A program made the position numbers and the translations under genes. DNA of 64,000 nucleotides from Spirosoma panaciterrae DSM 21099 (GTDB lineage: Bacteria > Bacteroidota > Bacteroidia > Cytophagales > Spirosomataceae): the NCBI RefSeq assembly GCF_000374025.1, contig NZ_KB893184.1:186001-250000 (forward strand). Reading direction: 5' to 3'. The first letter of the stretch is position 1, and every line of letters starts with the position of its first letter. The notes under the pieces are model-generated. The model searched no databases and was not told the origin of the DNA. It saw nothing but the letters and a program-made list of their open reading frames with translations. Positions 44,973-53,112 of this stretch are shown piece by piece.

Positions 44973-46397
44973 ATGCATTCACGTCGTAAATTCCTCCGTC
45001 GGCTCGGAGGTACGTCGGCTTTGCTGGCCGGAGGAACTACCCTGGTTGATGCCGAAACCTTTGCTGCCTCAAAAACAGCCCATCGCGAACATCTGATTGA
45101 GATCATACAGCCTCGCTCCGTGGCCGACACCATCAATATTGGTTTGATCGGGGCTGGCATCATCGGTCATTACGATCTTGATTGTGCGCTCAAAGTACCC
45201 GGTACGAAGGTAGTCGCTGTGGCAGACTTATACGATCCGCGATTGGTAAGGGCAAAGGAAGTGTGGGGTCCGGATCTGTTCACCACCCGCGATTATCGGG
45301 AAATACTTGCCCGGAAAGAGGTTGACGCGGTTCTGATTTGTGTACCCGATCACTGGCACGACCATATCTCGATTGCGGCACTGAAAGCCGGGAAACATGT
45401 GTACTGCGAGAAGCCCATGGTACACCACATCGAAGAAGGGCAGGCCGTTATTGCGGCTCACAAGAAATCAGGCAAAGTATTTCAGGTGGGTAGCCAGCGG
45501 GCAAGTGCCTCGGCTGTGCTTGAAGCCAAACGGCGTTATGAGGCCGGACACATCGGTGAACTGACGTCGGTAGAAACGTTTCTGGATCGGACGGATGCAT
45601 TAGGGGCCTGGCAGTATACGATGCCTCCCAATCTGGACCCCAAAGACCTGGATTGGGACCGATACCTGGGTGATGCCCCCAAACACCCTTTTCAGGCGGA
45701 GCGATTTTTCCGTTGGCGGAACTACAAAGATTACGGTACAGGGGTAGCGGGCGACCTGTTTGTGCACCTGATTACGGGCGTTCATACCATTACGGGCTCG
45801 CTGGGGCCGAACCGGATTTTTGCGCTCGGGGATCTAAATTTCTGGAAAGATGGGCGCGATGCGTATGATCTGGTAACGGCTATGATGGACTATCCCAAAA
45901 CGGACAAGCATCCCTCGTTTCAATTTACTACCCGCGTAAACCTGGCTACGGGCGCGGGTGGCGATATTCATACCCGGCTGGTTGGTACAGAAGGCGTTAT
46001 TGATATAGGCTGGAATTCGTTCGTTATGAATCGGCTCAAACGGCCCAATGCGCCCATGTACAGCCGGGGTTACGATGCCTTGTTTACCTATCCACAGGCC
46101 ATGCAGGAGGAGTTCATCCGACAATATGAGCAGAAATACCCGGCCAGCCAGTTTACCCGAACCGTACAGAACGAACCTGTGGTTACCTACACGGCTCCGG
46201 ATGGCTACGACGACCGGCTCGACCATATGATTGTATTCTTCAATGCCATTCGGGAAAACAACCCATCACTGGTTCGGGAAGATGCCGAGTTTGGCCTGCG
46301 GGCCGCTGCTCCGTCGCTGGCTGCCAACCTTAGCGCAGCCCAACGAAAAGTAATCCACTGGGACCCGATTGCCATGAAAATTCCGAAGGCTACCTAG
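44973..46397 (+). CDS. Gfo/Idh/MocA-family oxidoreductase, Tat-exported
   Basis: The 474 residues begin with a twin-arginine signal (SRRKFLRRLGGTSALLAGG), so the folded, cofactor-bound enzyme is exported. The Rossmann domain follows (about 52-175: INIGLIGAGIIGHYDL, VDAVLICVPDHWH), with the family's EKPM motif (HVYCEKPMVHH), then the substrate domain (GTGVAGDLFVHLITGVHTI). These periplasmic enzymes oxidise or rearrange sugars with tightly bound NAD(P). The substrate is unknown. A MetE-domain gene follows after 61 bases. Confidence 0.9.
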   Translation: MHSRRKFLRRLGGTSALLAGGTTLVDAETFAASKTAHREHLIEIIQPRSVADTINIGLIGAGIIGHYDLDCALKVPGTKVVAVADLYDPRLVRAKEVWGPDLFTTRDYREILARKEVDAVLICVPDHWHDHISIAALKAGKHVYCEKPMVHHIEEGQAVIAAHKKSGKVFQVGSQRASASAVLEAKRRYEAGHIGELTSVETFLDRTDALGAWQYTMPPNLDPKDLDWDRYLGDAPKHPFQAERFFRWRNYKDYGTGVAGDLFVHLITGVHTITGSLGPNRIFALGDLNFWKDGRDAYDLVTAMMDYPKTDKHPSFQFTTRVNLATGAGGDIHTRLVGTEGVIDIGWNSFVMNRLKRPNAPMYSRGYDALFTYPQAMQEEFIRQYEQKYPASQFTRTVQNEPVVTYTAPDGYDDRLDHMIVFFNAIRENNPSLVREDAEFGLRAAAPSLAANLSAAQRKVIHWDPIAMKIPKAT

Positions 46398-46458
46398 TGC
46401 CCTGGTTCCTATTCGTACCAAATAATGATCGTATCAACCCCTAAACTCAACAAAACCT

Positions 46459-47487
46459 GTGCAGCCTGTTCCTATCAAAACGACCGTTGTAGGGTCAATG
46501 CCTTTTCCAGGCTGGCTCGAATTTTCGAGTCAGAACCTAACGCAATTCGGCCCTGCCGACATTAACGAACTCATTGAAGATGCCGTGATTGCCTCAGTTC
46601 ACGATCAGGTTACGGCTGGATTGGATGTGATCACCGACGGTGAACAAACTCGCTTCGATTTTAATCTGTCGTTCTACGGCTACATCCACGGCATTCAGAA
46701 CAATGAAACGGAACTGCGTCGGTTTGGGCCACCCGCTCATGATCAACGTGGGAAACATAACATTCTTGAACCTCTTACAGCCCCTAAAGGATTAGGCGTT
46801 GTTGAGGAGTATTTGCGACTAAAGCGGCTGGCCCCCGAAGGGCAGGGCATTAAGGTGTCGATCCCTGGACCGTATACACTGAGTGGCCGATTACTGCCCG
46901 GACATCTTTATAAAGATCGCTGGGAGGTGACCGAGGCCATACTACCCCTGGTCAGTCAGGAAATTGCCCGACTAGTCGAACTGGGTGTACCCGAAATCTG
47001 CGTCGATGAACCATCCATGTCGTGCTATGCCTACCGGGAGGATACCAAACGATTCGTCGATATTTTTAACCGGACGGTGGCACCAGGTGTTGGAAAAACG
47101 CGCCTGTCGATGCACTTATGTTTCGGGAATTATAAAGGCCGTTCGGTAGGGAAAAAGACCATCGCACCCATGCTGCCCGATTTTCTCGATATGCACGTAG
47201 ACGAGTTGCATACCGAGATGACGGTACTAAATTTTTCGGAAGTAAACCTGCTCGAACGATTTGCCGAACGGTTCGATGTGGCCGTGGGAGTTATCGACGT
47301 TAAAAGCTACTATATCGAAACACCTGAGGATGTTGCCGAACGAATCCGAAAGTGCCTCCCCTATGTTCCAGCAGAGAAACTGGCTGTAGCCCCAGATTGT
47401 GGCCTTAGTCAGACGGCCCGTTGGGCTGCCAAACAAAAACTAACGAACATGGTGGCCGGTGCCAAATTAGTACGGGCTGAACTCTGA
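46459..47487 (+). CDS. Cobalamin-independent methionine synthase (MetE) C-domain protein
   Basis: A 342-residue stand-alone MetE catalytic barrel. The start is GTG at 46459, because the first in-frame ATG falls inside the conserved VGSMPFPGWL. Zinc-site residues appear as HxC in MHLCFGNY, a Glu in HTEMTVLNFSE, and Cys in PDCGLSQTARWAA; VDEPSM is also conserved. Core-MetE proteins transfer a methyl group to homocysteine or another thiol from a folate or other donor. The missing N-domain means the folate donor cannot be assumed. Its TGA stop is the first base triplet of a 219-bp inverted-repeat element. Confidence 0.85.
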   Translation: MQPVPIKTTVVGSMPFPGWLEFSSQNLTQFGPADINELIEDAVIASVHDQVTAGLDVITDGEQTRFDFNLSFYGYIHGIQNNETELRRFGPPAHDQRGKHNILEPLTAPKGLGVVEEYLRLKRLAPEGQGIKVSIPGPYTLSGRLLPGHLYKDRWEVTEAILPLVSQEIARLVELGVPEICVDEPSMSCYAYREDTKRFVDIFNRTVAPGVGKTRLSMHLCFGNYKGRSVGKKTIAPMLPDFLDMHVDELHTEMTVLNFSEVNLLERFAERFDVAVGVIDVKSYYIETPEDVAERIRKCLPYVPAEKLAVAPDCGLSQTARWAAKQKLTNMVAGAKLVRAEL

Positions 47488-47703
47488 ACCAGGATTTAAC
47501 GGATTTGATTGATTTACAGGATTTTGTTAGTGAGACGCCAGTAAAACCTATGTTGTTCTTGGATTAAGATGGATAATGCAATTCGTATGACTACAATGCG
47601 GCATACTCATATCGTGCAATCAAGGAGTGGCCCAATATGAATTCATTTGAAAATCGAACCAACAAAATCCTGTAAATCACTTAATCTGTTAAATCCCGGT
47701 TCA
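47485..47703. repeat. 219-bp element with 43-44 bp terminal inverted repeats
   Basis: The left arm (47485-47528) begins TGAACCAGGATTTAACGG and ends GATTTACAGGATTTTGTT. The right arm (47661-47703) is its reverse complement with a few differences. The 132-base centre has no open frame. The arms form the 3' ends of both convergent genes: the TGA of the MetE-like gene, and the last six codons (NRDLTD) and stop of the thioesterase. It is MITE-like and likely acts as a two-way terminator. Confidence 0.8.
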
Positions 47704-48250
47704 GGCTATCGGTAAGCTGGCAGCGTTCCTGCTGGAGTTTGTCAAGGTTTTCGTTCAAAAGCATACGGGTTCGGGCATTGTCAAAATGTTCGCTGTATGA
47801 AGTACGTAATTCCTTCCGTTTCATGGCTTCCAGAAAACGGCGTACGTCTTCAGGCGTTTCGAGCAAAAGAGGAGGAACTTCGGTGGGTTGCTCGGCTTCG
47901 TTCTTGGCAACCATCGTAAAGTAACTGGTATTGGTATGCTTCACAGTACCTAGTCGTACATTTTCGGCTATTACTTTTATTCCGACAACCAGTGATGTAC
48001 GACCCACATAATTGACCGAAGCCAGCAGTGAAACCAGTTCGCCCACTTCAACTGGCTGGCGGAAGTTGACACCATCTACCGATACCGTCACGCAATATTG
48101 CCCAGCGTGTTTGGCAGCACAGGCATAGGCAACTTTATCCATCAGTGACAGGAGAATACCGCCGTGAACACGTCCGCCAAAGTTGGCATACGATGGAATC
48201 ATCAACTCAGTAAGCGTAGTACGTGAATAGCTAACAGGCTTGGCTGTCAT
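47681..48250 (-). CDS. Hotdog-fold acyl-CoA thioesterase
   Basis: The ATG at 48248-48250 (MTAKPVSYSRTTL) is chosen; a longer frame would begin within a hairpin at 48308-48334. The 189 residues have the hotdog motif of the YciA/BACH type: MIPSYANFGGRVHGGILLSLMDKVAYACA (quoted in part: VHGGILLSLMDKVAYACA), VDGVNFRQPVEVGELVSLLA. They hydrolyse acyl-CoA to free acid. A C-terminal helical tail (about 130-189) follows; its last six residues (NRDLTD) are encoded by the inverted-repeat arm at 47681-47703, so the natural C-terminus has probably been altered by the repeat. Confidence 0.85.
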   Translation of the reverse strand: MTAKPVSYSRTTLTELMIPSYANFGGRVHGGILLSLMDKVAYACAAKHAGQYCVTVSVDGVNFRQPVEVGELVSLLASVNYVGRTSLVVGIKVIAENVRLGTVKHTNTSYFTMVAKNEAEQPTEVPPLLLETPEDVRRFLEAMKRKELRTSYSEHFDNARTRMLLNENLDKLQQERCQLTDSLNRDLTD

Positions 48251-48307
48251 AAGTAGGCAGATTGAGGTTAGTGAGCGATATAGGTGTTCGAACGCCAAAC
48301 ATAAAAA

Positions 48308-48334
48308 AATGCCAGCGCAAGTTGCGTTGGCATT
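48308..48334. terminator. Two-way terminator-like hairpin without an obvious gene
   Basis: AATGCCAGCGCAA (48308-48320) pairs with TTGCGTTGGCATT (48322-48334), one G-T mismatch, flanked by A-run and T-run. It lies 58 bases upstream of the thioesterase start. No annotated gene ends here on either strand, so it may close an unannotated small transcript. Confidence 0.55.
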
Positions 48335-48382
48335 TTTCATTTACCTAACCTATGAGAAAGTGTCGTTGCCGATAAGTTGTCA

Positions 48383-48473
48383 GCTACCTGACAAAGGTAG
48401 CCTATAAACCCGCAGTCATTTCAGAGCAGAATCCCGGATTTTGATGACCCCAGGTACATCAGGCAGAAATCCG
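48383..48473. other. Structured intergenic region, possible small RNA or leader
   Basis: Two hairpins lie in tandem. GCTACCT (48383-48389) pairs with AGGTAGC (48395-48401). CGGATTT (48435-48441) pairs with AAATCCG (48467-48473), enclosing TGATG/CATCA (48442-48446 with 48457-48461) and a 5-base bulge. They sit in a 420-base gap (48251-48670) with no gene. The rest of the gap holds the hairpin at 48308 and the palindrome at 48483. Confidence 0.3.
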
Positions 48474-48482
48474 CAGTTTAAT

Positions 48483-48496
48483 GCGTAGAACTACGT
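48483..48496. promoter_or_regulatory. Palindromic operator candidate upstream of the NarL-type cassette
   Basis: GCGTAG-AA-CTACGT is a 6-bp inverted repeat with one mismatch and a 2-base spacer. It lies 174 bases upstream of the first gene of a cluster that ends with a LuxR/NarL-type regulator. It could be that regulator's site; the link is inferred from position only. Confidence 0.3.
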
Positions 48497-48670
48497 ATTA
48501 GTTGTTCGGTGGTTTATAGTTAAGTGGCTGTTTTATAGGTATGTAACGCCTTTAAGTAGACTTTGGGTAAACTTGTTATACAGTGCTGGTTGTCGTATTT
48601 TCGACTGGCTTTCCGACCATATCCACCTTATACAACCTGGTACCACCTACTTTTACTCCTTACATCCAGC

Positions 48671-49078
48671 ATGACAGATTCTGTATTTAATGAACAGGTT
48701 GGGCGCTTTCTGAACCCGAAAGAAAGTGTCCCCATGAAAGAAACGTACCGCAGTGCCAAACTGGCCTGTGGATTGAAAGAAGATGAATATACCCGTTCCG
48801 AATTTTTCGGCGCTGCCAAAATCAATCAATTGCTGAAGCAGAAAGGATGTGTGGGCATCCGGGTCCACTATGCCAAGCGATGGGAAGATGAGAATGGTAA
48901 GCCCACCGAGCCAGGAAAAGGCCAGCTCAAGCCCCGCGTTTTGCTCACGGGTGTGGATGAGCGAGGGCGTGATTTACCCATTCCAGCCAGCCAGAGCGGT
49001 CTGAAAGACGACGGTGGTGACGATGGCGATATGGTAGTGGGCGATGGAAGACCCTGCCCACAATTTTGTGGTAACTAG
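48671..49078 (+). CDS. Unknown 135-residue protein with CPxxC tail
   Basis: The ATG at 48671 (MTDSVFNEQVGRFLNP) is preferred over a frame opening at 48563 whose first 36 residues look untranslated. The protein has no signal or membrane segment. It has a basic helical middle (EFFGAAKINQLLKQKGC, GIRVHYAKRW), then an acidic Gly/Asp stretch (KDDGGDDGDMVVGDG) and a final CPQFCGN, a possible redox or metal Cys pair. No family is recognised. It is 6 bases ahead of the membrane protein gene and so co-transcribed with it, probably with the kinase and regulator that follow. Confidence 0.6.
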   Translation: MTDSVFNEQVGRFLNPKESVPMKETYRSAKLACGLKEDEYTRSEFFGAAKINQLLKQKGCVGIRVHYAKRWEDENGKPTEPGKGQLKPRVLLTGVDERGRDLPIPASQSGLKDDGGDDGDMVVGDGRPCPQFCGN

Positions 49079-49084
49079 TAGAGA

Positions 49085-49759
49085 ATGGAGCATTTGTTTA
49101 CCTCATTTGAGGAGTACCCTGTCGCGTTTATTGCCGAAATAATAACTCTGTTACCACTGCTAACGGGGTTATTATTTCTAAAATATACAAAGAATGAAAA
49201 TAAGCTGCTTGTTGCTTTCTTTTTCCTTGTTTTCTTAAGAGATATTAGTTCTAATATATTAGCCTATAGTCGAACAAATAATTTATTTATCTATAATCTT
49301 TTTTCATTTATTGAATTAATTTTTTTAGCGCTTCTCTTTTACACTAACCGCCGAATTGCTTCAACAACGTACAGAAAAGCAATCATCTGGGGTGGTTTAT
49401 TGGCCTTCCTGCTGAATTGTCTTTTTTATTCGACAACTGATTTTTCGATAGGTAATTTCTCTACAGTACGTGTTTATGGATTATTTCTGATTCTGATTTT
49501 TTTCGAGCGCGTTTTGGCTGAAATGAACGTAAAGAATATTGTTCTGTATTCCATGTTCTGGGTGAGCAGCGGGCTACTTTTATACTTTTGTGGCACGTTT
49601 TTTATATTCCTTTTAAGTGATAAAGTTTTGTCGAAAGATGCCAGGCCCGACATATTCCGTCAGTATTGGTATACCAACCTGATTTTCTACATACTTTTTT
49701 GTGTACTGGCAAGCATAGGCATCTGGCTGAGCCGATACGATGAAGAAAATCGAATTTAA
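49085..49759 (+). CDS. Unknown integral membrane protein, about seven segments
   Basis: A 224-residue hydrophobic protein with about seven membrane segments (for example ITLLPLLTGLLFL, LVAFFFLVFL, LFIYNLFSFIELIFLALLF, IWGGLLAFLLNCLF, LFLILIFFERVL, YFCGTFFIFLL, LIFYILFCVLASIGIWL). No catalytic motif is visible. The gene is more AT-rich than the neighbours, which partly reflects the Phe/Ile/Leu content. Its place before a histidine kinase that lacks any sensor domain suggests it could provide sensing; this is inference. Confidence 0.7.
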   Translation: MEHLFTSFEEYPVAFIAEIITLLPLLTGLLFLKYTKNENKLLVAFFFLVFLRDISSNILAYSRTNNLFIYNLFSFIELIFLALLFYTNRRIASTTYRKAIIWGGLLAFLLNCLFYSTTDFSIGNFSTVRVYGLFLILIFFERVLAEMNVKNIVLYSMFWVSSGLLLYFCGTFFIFLLSDKVLSKDARPDIFRQYWYTNLIFYILFCVLASIGIWLSRYDEENRI

Positions 49760-49912
49760 ACTTGCTCAGCTTACAGATAGTTGATAAGTTTATAGTGGGT
49801 GACTTAATTACAGTAGAAATGTTGCCGCTCGCTCAATCGAAGTCTTAATTCGTTGACTTTCAGTGGCGGATTGCTCAATTTTACGTTGTTTACATGGTGC
49901 TGGAATAGAATT

Positions 49913-50725
49913 ATGTCGATGGACTCTGGTTTTGTAATTGCTGTGGGTACGGCCGTACTCCTGATGATGGCAGTGTTCATCATCATTTTCGTGGCCTATT
50001 ACCAGCAAAAACAGGCCAAACAACAACTGGCATTTAAAGAATTGCAGGCGCAGCACCGCCGGGAGCTGATGGAAGCAACCTTCCGAGGGCAGGAAGAAGA
50101 ACGCCGACGACTTGCCGAAGATATGCACGACGGAATCGGCACCATGCTTTCGATCACGAAGATGAGCCTGAACCAATTGGAGAAGCAGGTAGGCGGGGAA
50201 GTACAGGTTGGCTTTCAGTTTCAGAAAACGCGGTCCATGATCGACGAAACCATGACCAATGTTCGGCGAATAAGCCGAAACCTCGTACCAACCACCCTCG
50301 AACGGTTTGGTTTGCTGGCCGCTCTGGAGGAACTGGTCGATCGGGCCACGGATAATGACATTGAGGTGGAGCTGGTCTATCCTGAACCAGAACTTGGGTT
50401 TCTGCCTGCTCTCGAACTGATGCTCTATCGGATTGCCCAGGAGTTGCTCAATAATGCCATTCGGCACGCCCGCGCCAGGCATATCACCATTCACCTGATT
50501 CGTTTTGAAAATGAAGTCCGCCTATCGGTCATCGACGATGGAGTAGGCTTTGATTTTGATGCGGTGATGGAAAATCGGAAAGCAGGATTAGGGCTTCGTA
50601 ATATTGAAAGCCGCCTGAATGTTGTGAATGGCCATGTTACGTTCGATGTGGCACCTGGCCGGGGCTCACGGATTCATGTGCAGGTTCAGCTCCATGATGC
50701 ACAGCCTGTTGATTTATTGAGTTAA
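49913..50725 (+). CDS. NarL-type (HisKA_3) sensor histidine kinase
   Basis: Start at ATG 49913 (or 49919), giving about 270 residues; the upstream part of the open frame (49853-49912) has no clear coding features. One N-terminal membrane segment (VIAVGTAVLLMMAVFIIIFV) is followed by a coiled segment rich in Gln/Lys. The HisKA_3 dimer/phospho-acceptor region follows (EEERRRLAEDMHDGIGTMLS, His in DMHDG), then the HATPase domain (AQELLNNAIRHARA, VIDDGVGFDFD, GLGLRNIESRL). There is no periplasmic sensor domain. The partner regulator is 63 bases downstream. Confidence 0.92.
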   Translation: MSMDSGFVIAVGTAVLLMMAVFIIIFVAYYQQKQAKQQLAFKELQAQHRRELMEATFRGQEEERRRLAEDMHDGIGTMLSITKMSLNQLEKQVGGEVQVGFQFQKTRSMIDETMTNVRRISRNLVPTTLERFGLLAALEELVDRATDNDIEVELVYPEPELGFLPALELMLYRIAQELLNNAIRHARARHITIHLIRFENEVRLSVIDDGVGFDFDAVMENRKAGLGLRNIESRLNVVNGHVTFDVAPGRGSRIHVQVQLHDAQPVDLLS

Positions 50726-50788
50726 TTTGGCCGCCGGATGGACGCTCCTGTGCCTCAATCGGTATATCCTTAAACTCTACCCTCCTCT

Positions 50789-51448
50789 ATGCGAAAAATT
50801 AAACTGGCCCTCTGCGACGATCATACCCTTTTTCGCGTCGGGATGGCAACCATTCTTGGCCAGATTCATGATTTTGAGTTGATTCTGGAAGCCGGAAACG
50901 GGCAGGAACTGATCGAGAAAATTGCCCGGAAAACACCGGATGTCGTACTTCTGGACCTACAGATGCCTGTTATGGATGGTACGGCTACGGCCGATTACCT
51001 GCGCGAAAACCATCCGCTTATCAAAATTGTAGTACTCACCATGCACGATGAAGATCGGATGGTGCTGCATTTATTGGAGAAAGGGGTTAGTGGCTACCTG
51101 CTCAAAGATGCTGAAGCCGGAGAAGTCGAAAAAGCCGTTCGAAAAGTGATGGACGAAGGCGTTTACCTAAACGAATTTGTGTCCAAAGCGATGCTTCGCA
51201 AAATGACCAACAAGCCGACGGTCAATAAGCCTGTGAATGCCTTTTATAATAGCAAAATCCTCCTCTCAGAACGCGAAAAAGAGGTATTAATGCTAATCTG
51301 TGAAGGATTATCGACTAATGAGATCAGCGAGAAAATATTCCTGAGCCCTCGTACGGTGGAAGGCCATCGACTACGCATCCTTGAAAAAACCGGCACCAAA
51401 AACACGGCCGGTATGGTGGCGTATGCGTTTAAAAATAACCTGGTCTGA
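50789..51448 (+). CDS. NarL/FixJ-family response regulator
   Basis: The 219 residues have a receiver domain (about 1-120: IKLALCDDHTLFRVGM, phospho-acceptor Asp in VVLLDLQMPVMDG, GVSGYLLKDAEAGE) and a LuxR-type helix-turn-helix (about 150-215: LSEREKEVLMLICEGLSTNEIS, in part; IFLSPRTVEGHRLRILEKTG). It is the output of the kinase encoded directly upstream. It is convergent with an SDR gene, with 9 bases between and no visible terminator hairpin. Confidence 0.94.
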   Translation: MRKIKLALCDDHTLFRVGMATILGQIHDFELILEAGNGQELIEKIARKTPDVVLLDLQMPVMDGTATADYLRENHPLIKIVVLTMHDEDRMVLHLLEKGVSGYLLKDAEAGEVEKAVRKVMDEGVYLNEFVSKAMLRKMTNKPTVNKPVNAFYNSKILLSEREKEVLMLICEGLSTNEISEKIFLSPRTVEGHRLRILEKTGTKNTAGMVAYAFKNNLV

Positions 51449-51457
51449 GTTGGGAAT

Positions 51458-52246
51458 TTATAGACTTCCCGTTTTCCCGCCATCGACGGGTAGATTAATG
51501 CCGTTGATCGATGCGGCTGCGGGCGTACACAGAAAGGCTACTGCAGCGGCTACTTCTTCGGGTGTGGCAAACCGTCCGATGGGGATTTCCTGGGCCAACT
51601 GAGTGGCAACTTCTTCTTCCGATTTGCCAGAAGCTTTCGCCCGTATCGCCAGTGTAGATTCTAACCGGGCTGTTTGGGTATAACCCGGCAATACATTGTT
51701 GACCGTAATACCAAAGCGGCCGATTTCAAGCGATAAGGTCTTTGCCCATTGCGCCACCGCCCCCCGAATCGTATTGGAAACGCCCAGGCCGACAATCGGC
51801 TGTTTAACCGATGTGGATATAATATTGACGATTCGGCCATAACCCAGGCGTTTCATCGACGGAACAACCGCCTGCACTAAAGCCTGGTTGTTGAGCAAAT
51901 GATTATGAAATGTCTGGACAAATTCGTCGGGCTGGGCATCGATCAAAGCCCCACCCGGAGGGCCACCTGTGTTATTGACTAGAATATGAACATCCTGAAA
52001 GCGCTCCAAATAGGTAGTAACGGCTGTCTGTACAGCGCCCGGCTGGCTAAAATCGGCGACTATATAGTGATGCGTTTGTCCCTTTGTTGTATCCAGCTCG
52101 GCCAGCACCGATTTTAACTTCTGTTCATTGCGAGCGATCAAGGTGACAGTAGCGCCCAGTAAGGCTAATTCTATGGCACTGGCGCGACCAATACCCTGTG
52201 TGCTGCCGCCTACCAGCGCTGTTTTTCCGCGTAAGTCAAGATTCAT
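51458..52246 (-). CDS. SDR-family protein with altered catalytic residues
   Basis: The 262 residues have an intact cofactor site (GKTALVGGSTQGIGRASA; ILVNNTGGPPGG) and a C-terminal NGINLPVDGG. At the catalytic position the usual YxxxK reads SNTIR (GLGVSNTIRGAVAQWAKTLS), so Tyr and Lys are replaced by Ser and Arg, while a Ser remains in NIISTSVKQP. This atypical motif is seen in a known branch of FabG-like SDRs, so it is likely a conserved variant and not decay. Reductase activity of the normal type is uncertain. Monocistronic, minus strand. Confidence 0.85.
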   Translation of the reverse strand: MNLDLRGKTALVGGSTQGIGRASAIELALLGATVTLIARNEQKLKSVLAELDTTKGQTHHYIVADFSQPGAVQTAVTTYLERFQDVHILVNNTGGPPGGALIDAQPDEFVQTFHNHLLNNQALVQAVVPSMKRLGYGRIVNIISTSVKQPIVGLGVSNTIRGAVAQWAKTLSLEIGRFGITVNNVLPGYTQTARLESTLAIRAKASGKSEEEVATQLAQEIPIGRFATPEEVAAAVAFLCTPAAASINGINLPVDGGKTGSL

Positions 52247-52452
52247 GGATGTTCGTTTGTGGCCAGCGCTAAAGATCGGTTCAGGAACCTAAAAATCATA
52301 GGTAAATCTGGAAAACAGACGCACAGGTACCAATCATCCATACAAACAGTAGGCAAAGATGAGAAAAATACCGCTGGCGTAGTTTTGCTTAAACAAATTA
52401 GTAGCTTTGGGCAACTTTGAATCCAGTAATAACCTTTGCATTTCAGGAAACC

Positions 52453-53034
52453 ATGTCAAAATCGTTAATTGTTGTCATAGTGATCGCCCTTATTCTGGGG
52501 ATGTACGGTTGTAGCTCCTACAACGGTCTGGTTCAGAATGATACAAATGTTCAGGAAAAATGGGCTCAGGTCCAGACTCAATACCAACGCCGTTCCGATC
52601 TGATTCCAAACCTGGTACGTACGGTACAGGGCGCTGCTAATTTTGAAAAAAGCACGTTGACCGCTGTGATTCAGGCTCGGGCCAATGCCACCAGCATAAA
52701 ATTAGAAGCCGACCAGTTGACCCCCGAGAATATTCAGAAGTTTCAGGCTGCCCAGGATCAGTTGAGCGGATCTCTGTCGCGGTTGCTGGCCGTTGCCGAA
52801 AGCTATCCACAGCTAAAAGCCACGCAGAATTTTTCGGAGTTGCAGGCGCAGTTGGAAGGCACTGAAAACCGGATTTCGGTAGCCCGGAACGATTTCAACG
52901 GTGCTGTTCGCGTGTACAACCAGTCGGTACGGTCATTTCCGAACAATATTTTCGCAGGGATCTTCGGCTTCCCGGTAAAAGGCTTCTTCGAAGCTTCACA
53001 GGCGGCTCAAAGCGCTCCAACGGTTCAGTTTTAA
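52453..53034 (+). CDS. lemA: LemA-family protein
   Basis: The ATG at 52453 (MSKSLIVVIVIAL) gives 193 residues. An N-terminal membrane or lipoprotein-like segment (MYGCSSYNGL; Cys possible lipid site) is followed by the LemA helical domain with its typical opening YNGLVQNDTNVQEKWAQVQT, QYQRRSDLIPNLVRTVQG and VAESYPQLKATQNFSELQAQ. LemA proteins are membrane-associated and of unclear function, often next to TPM-domain genes as here. TAGCTTTG at 52402-52409 fits the -7 box, but no -33 TTG is correctly spaced. Confidence 0.93.
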   Translation: MSKSLIVVIVIALILGMYGCSSYNGLVQNDTNVQEKWAQVQTQYQRRSDLIPNLVRTVQGAANFEKSTLTAVIQARANATSIKLEADQLTPENIQKFQAAQDQLSGSLSRLLAVAESYPQLKATQNFSELQAQLEGTENRISVARNDFNGAVRVYNQSVRSFPNNIFAGIFGFPVKGFFEASQAAQSAPTVQF

Positions 53035-53040
53035 TCGCAT

Positions 53041-53098
53041 AGGGCGTGGGGCCAGGGGTAGGGGAATCATCGACTCTTCGCCCCTGGCCCTCTGCCCT
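53041..53098 (+). terminator. G/C-rich hairpin between lemA and TPM gene
   Basis: GGGCCAGGGG (53049-53058) pairs exactly with CCCCTGGCCC (53081-53090), and outer AGGGC (53041-53045) with GCCCT (53094-53098). GCCCTCTGC is repeated directly after it. It probably attenuates transcription from lemA into the TPM genes. Confidence 0.55.
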
Positions 53099-53112
53099 TA
53101 GCCCTCTGCATC

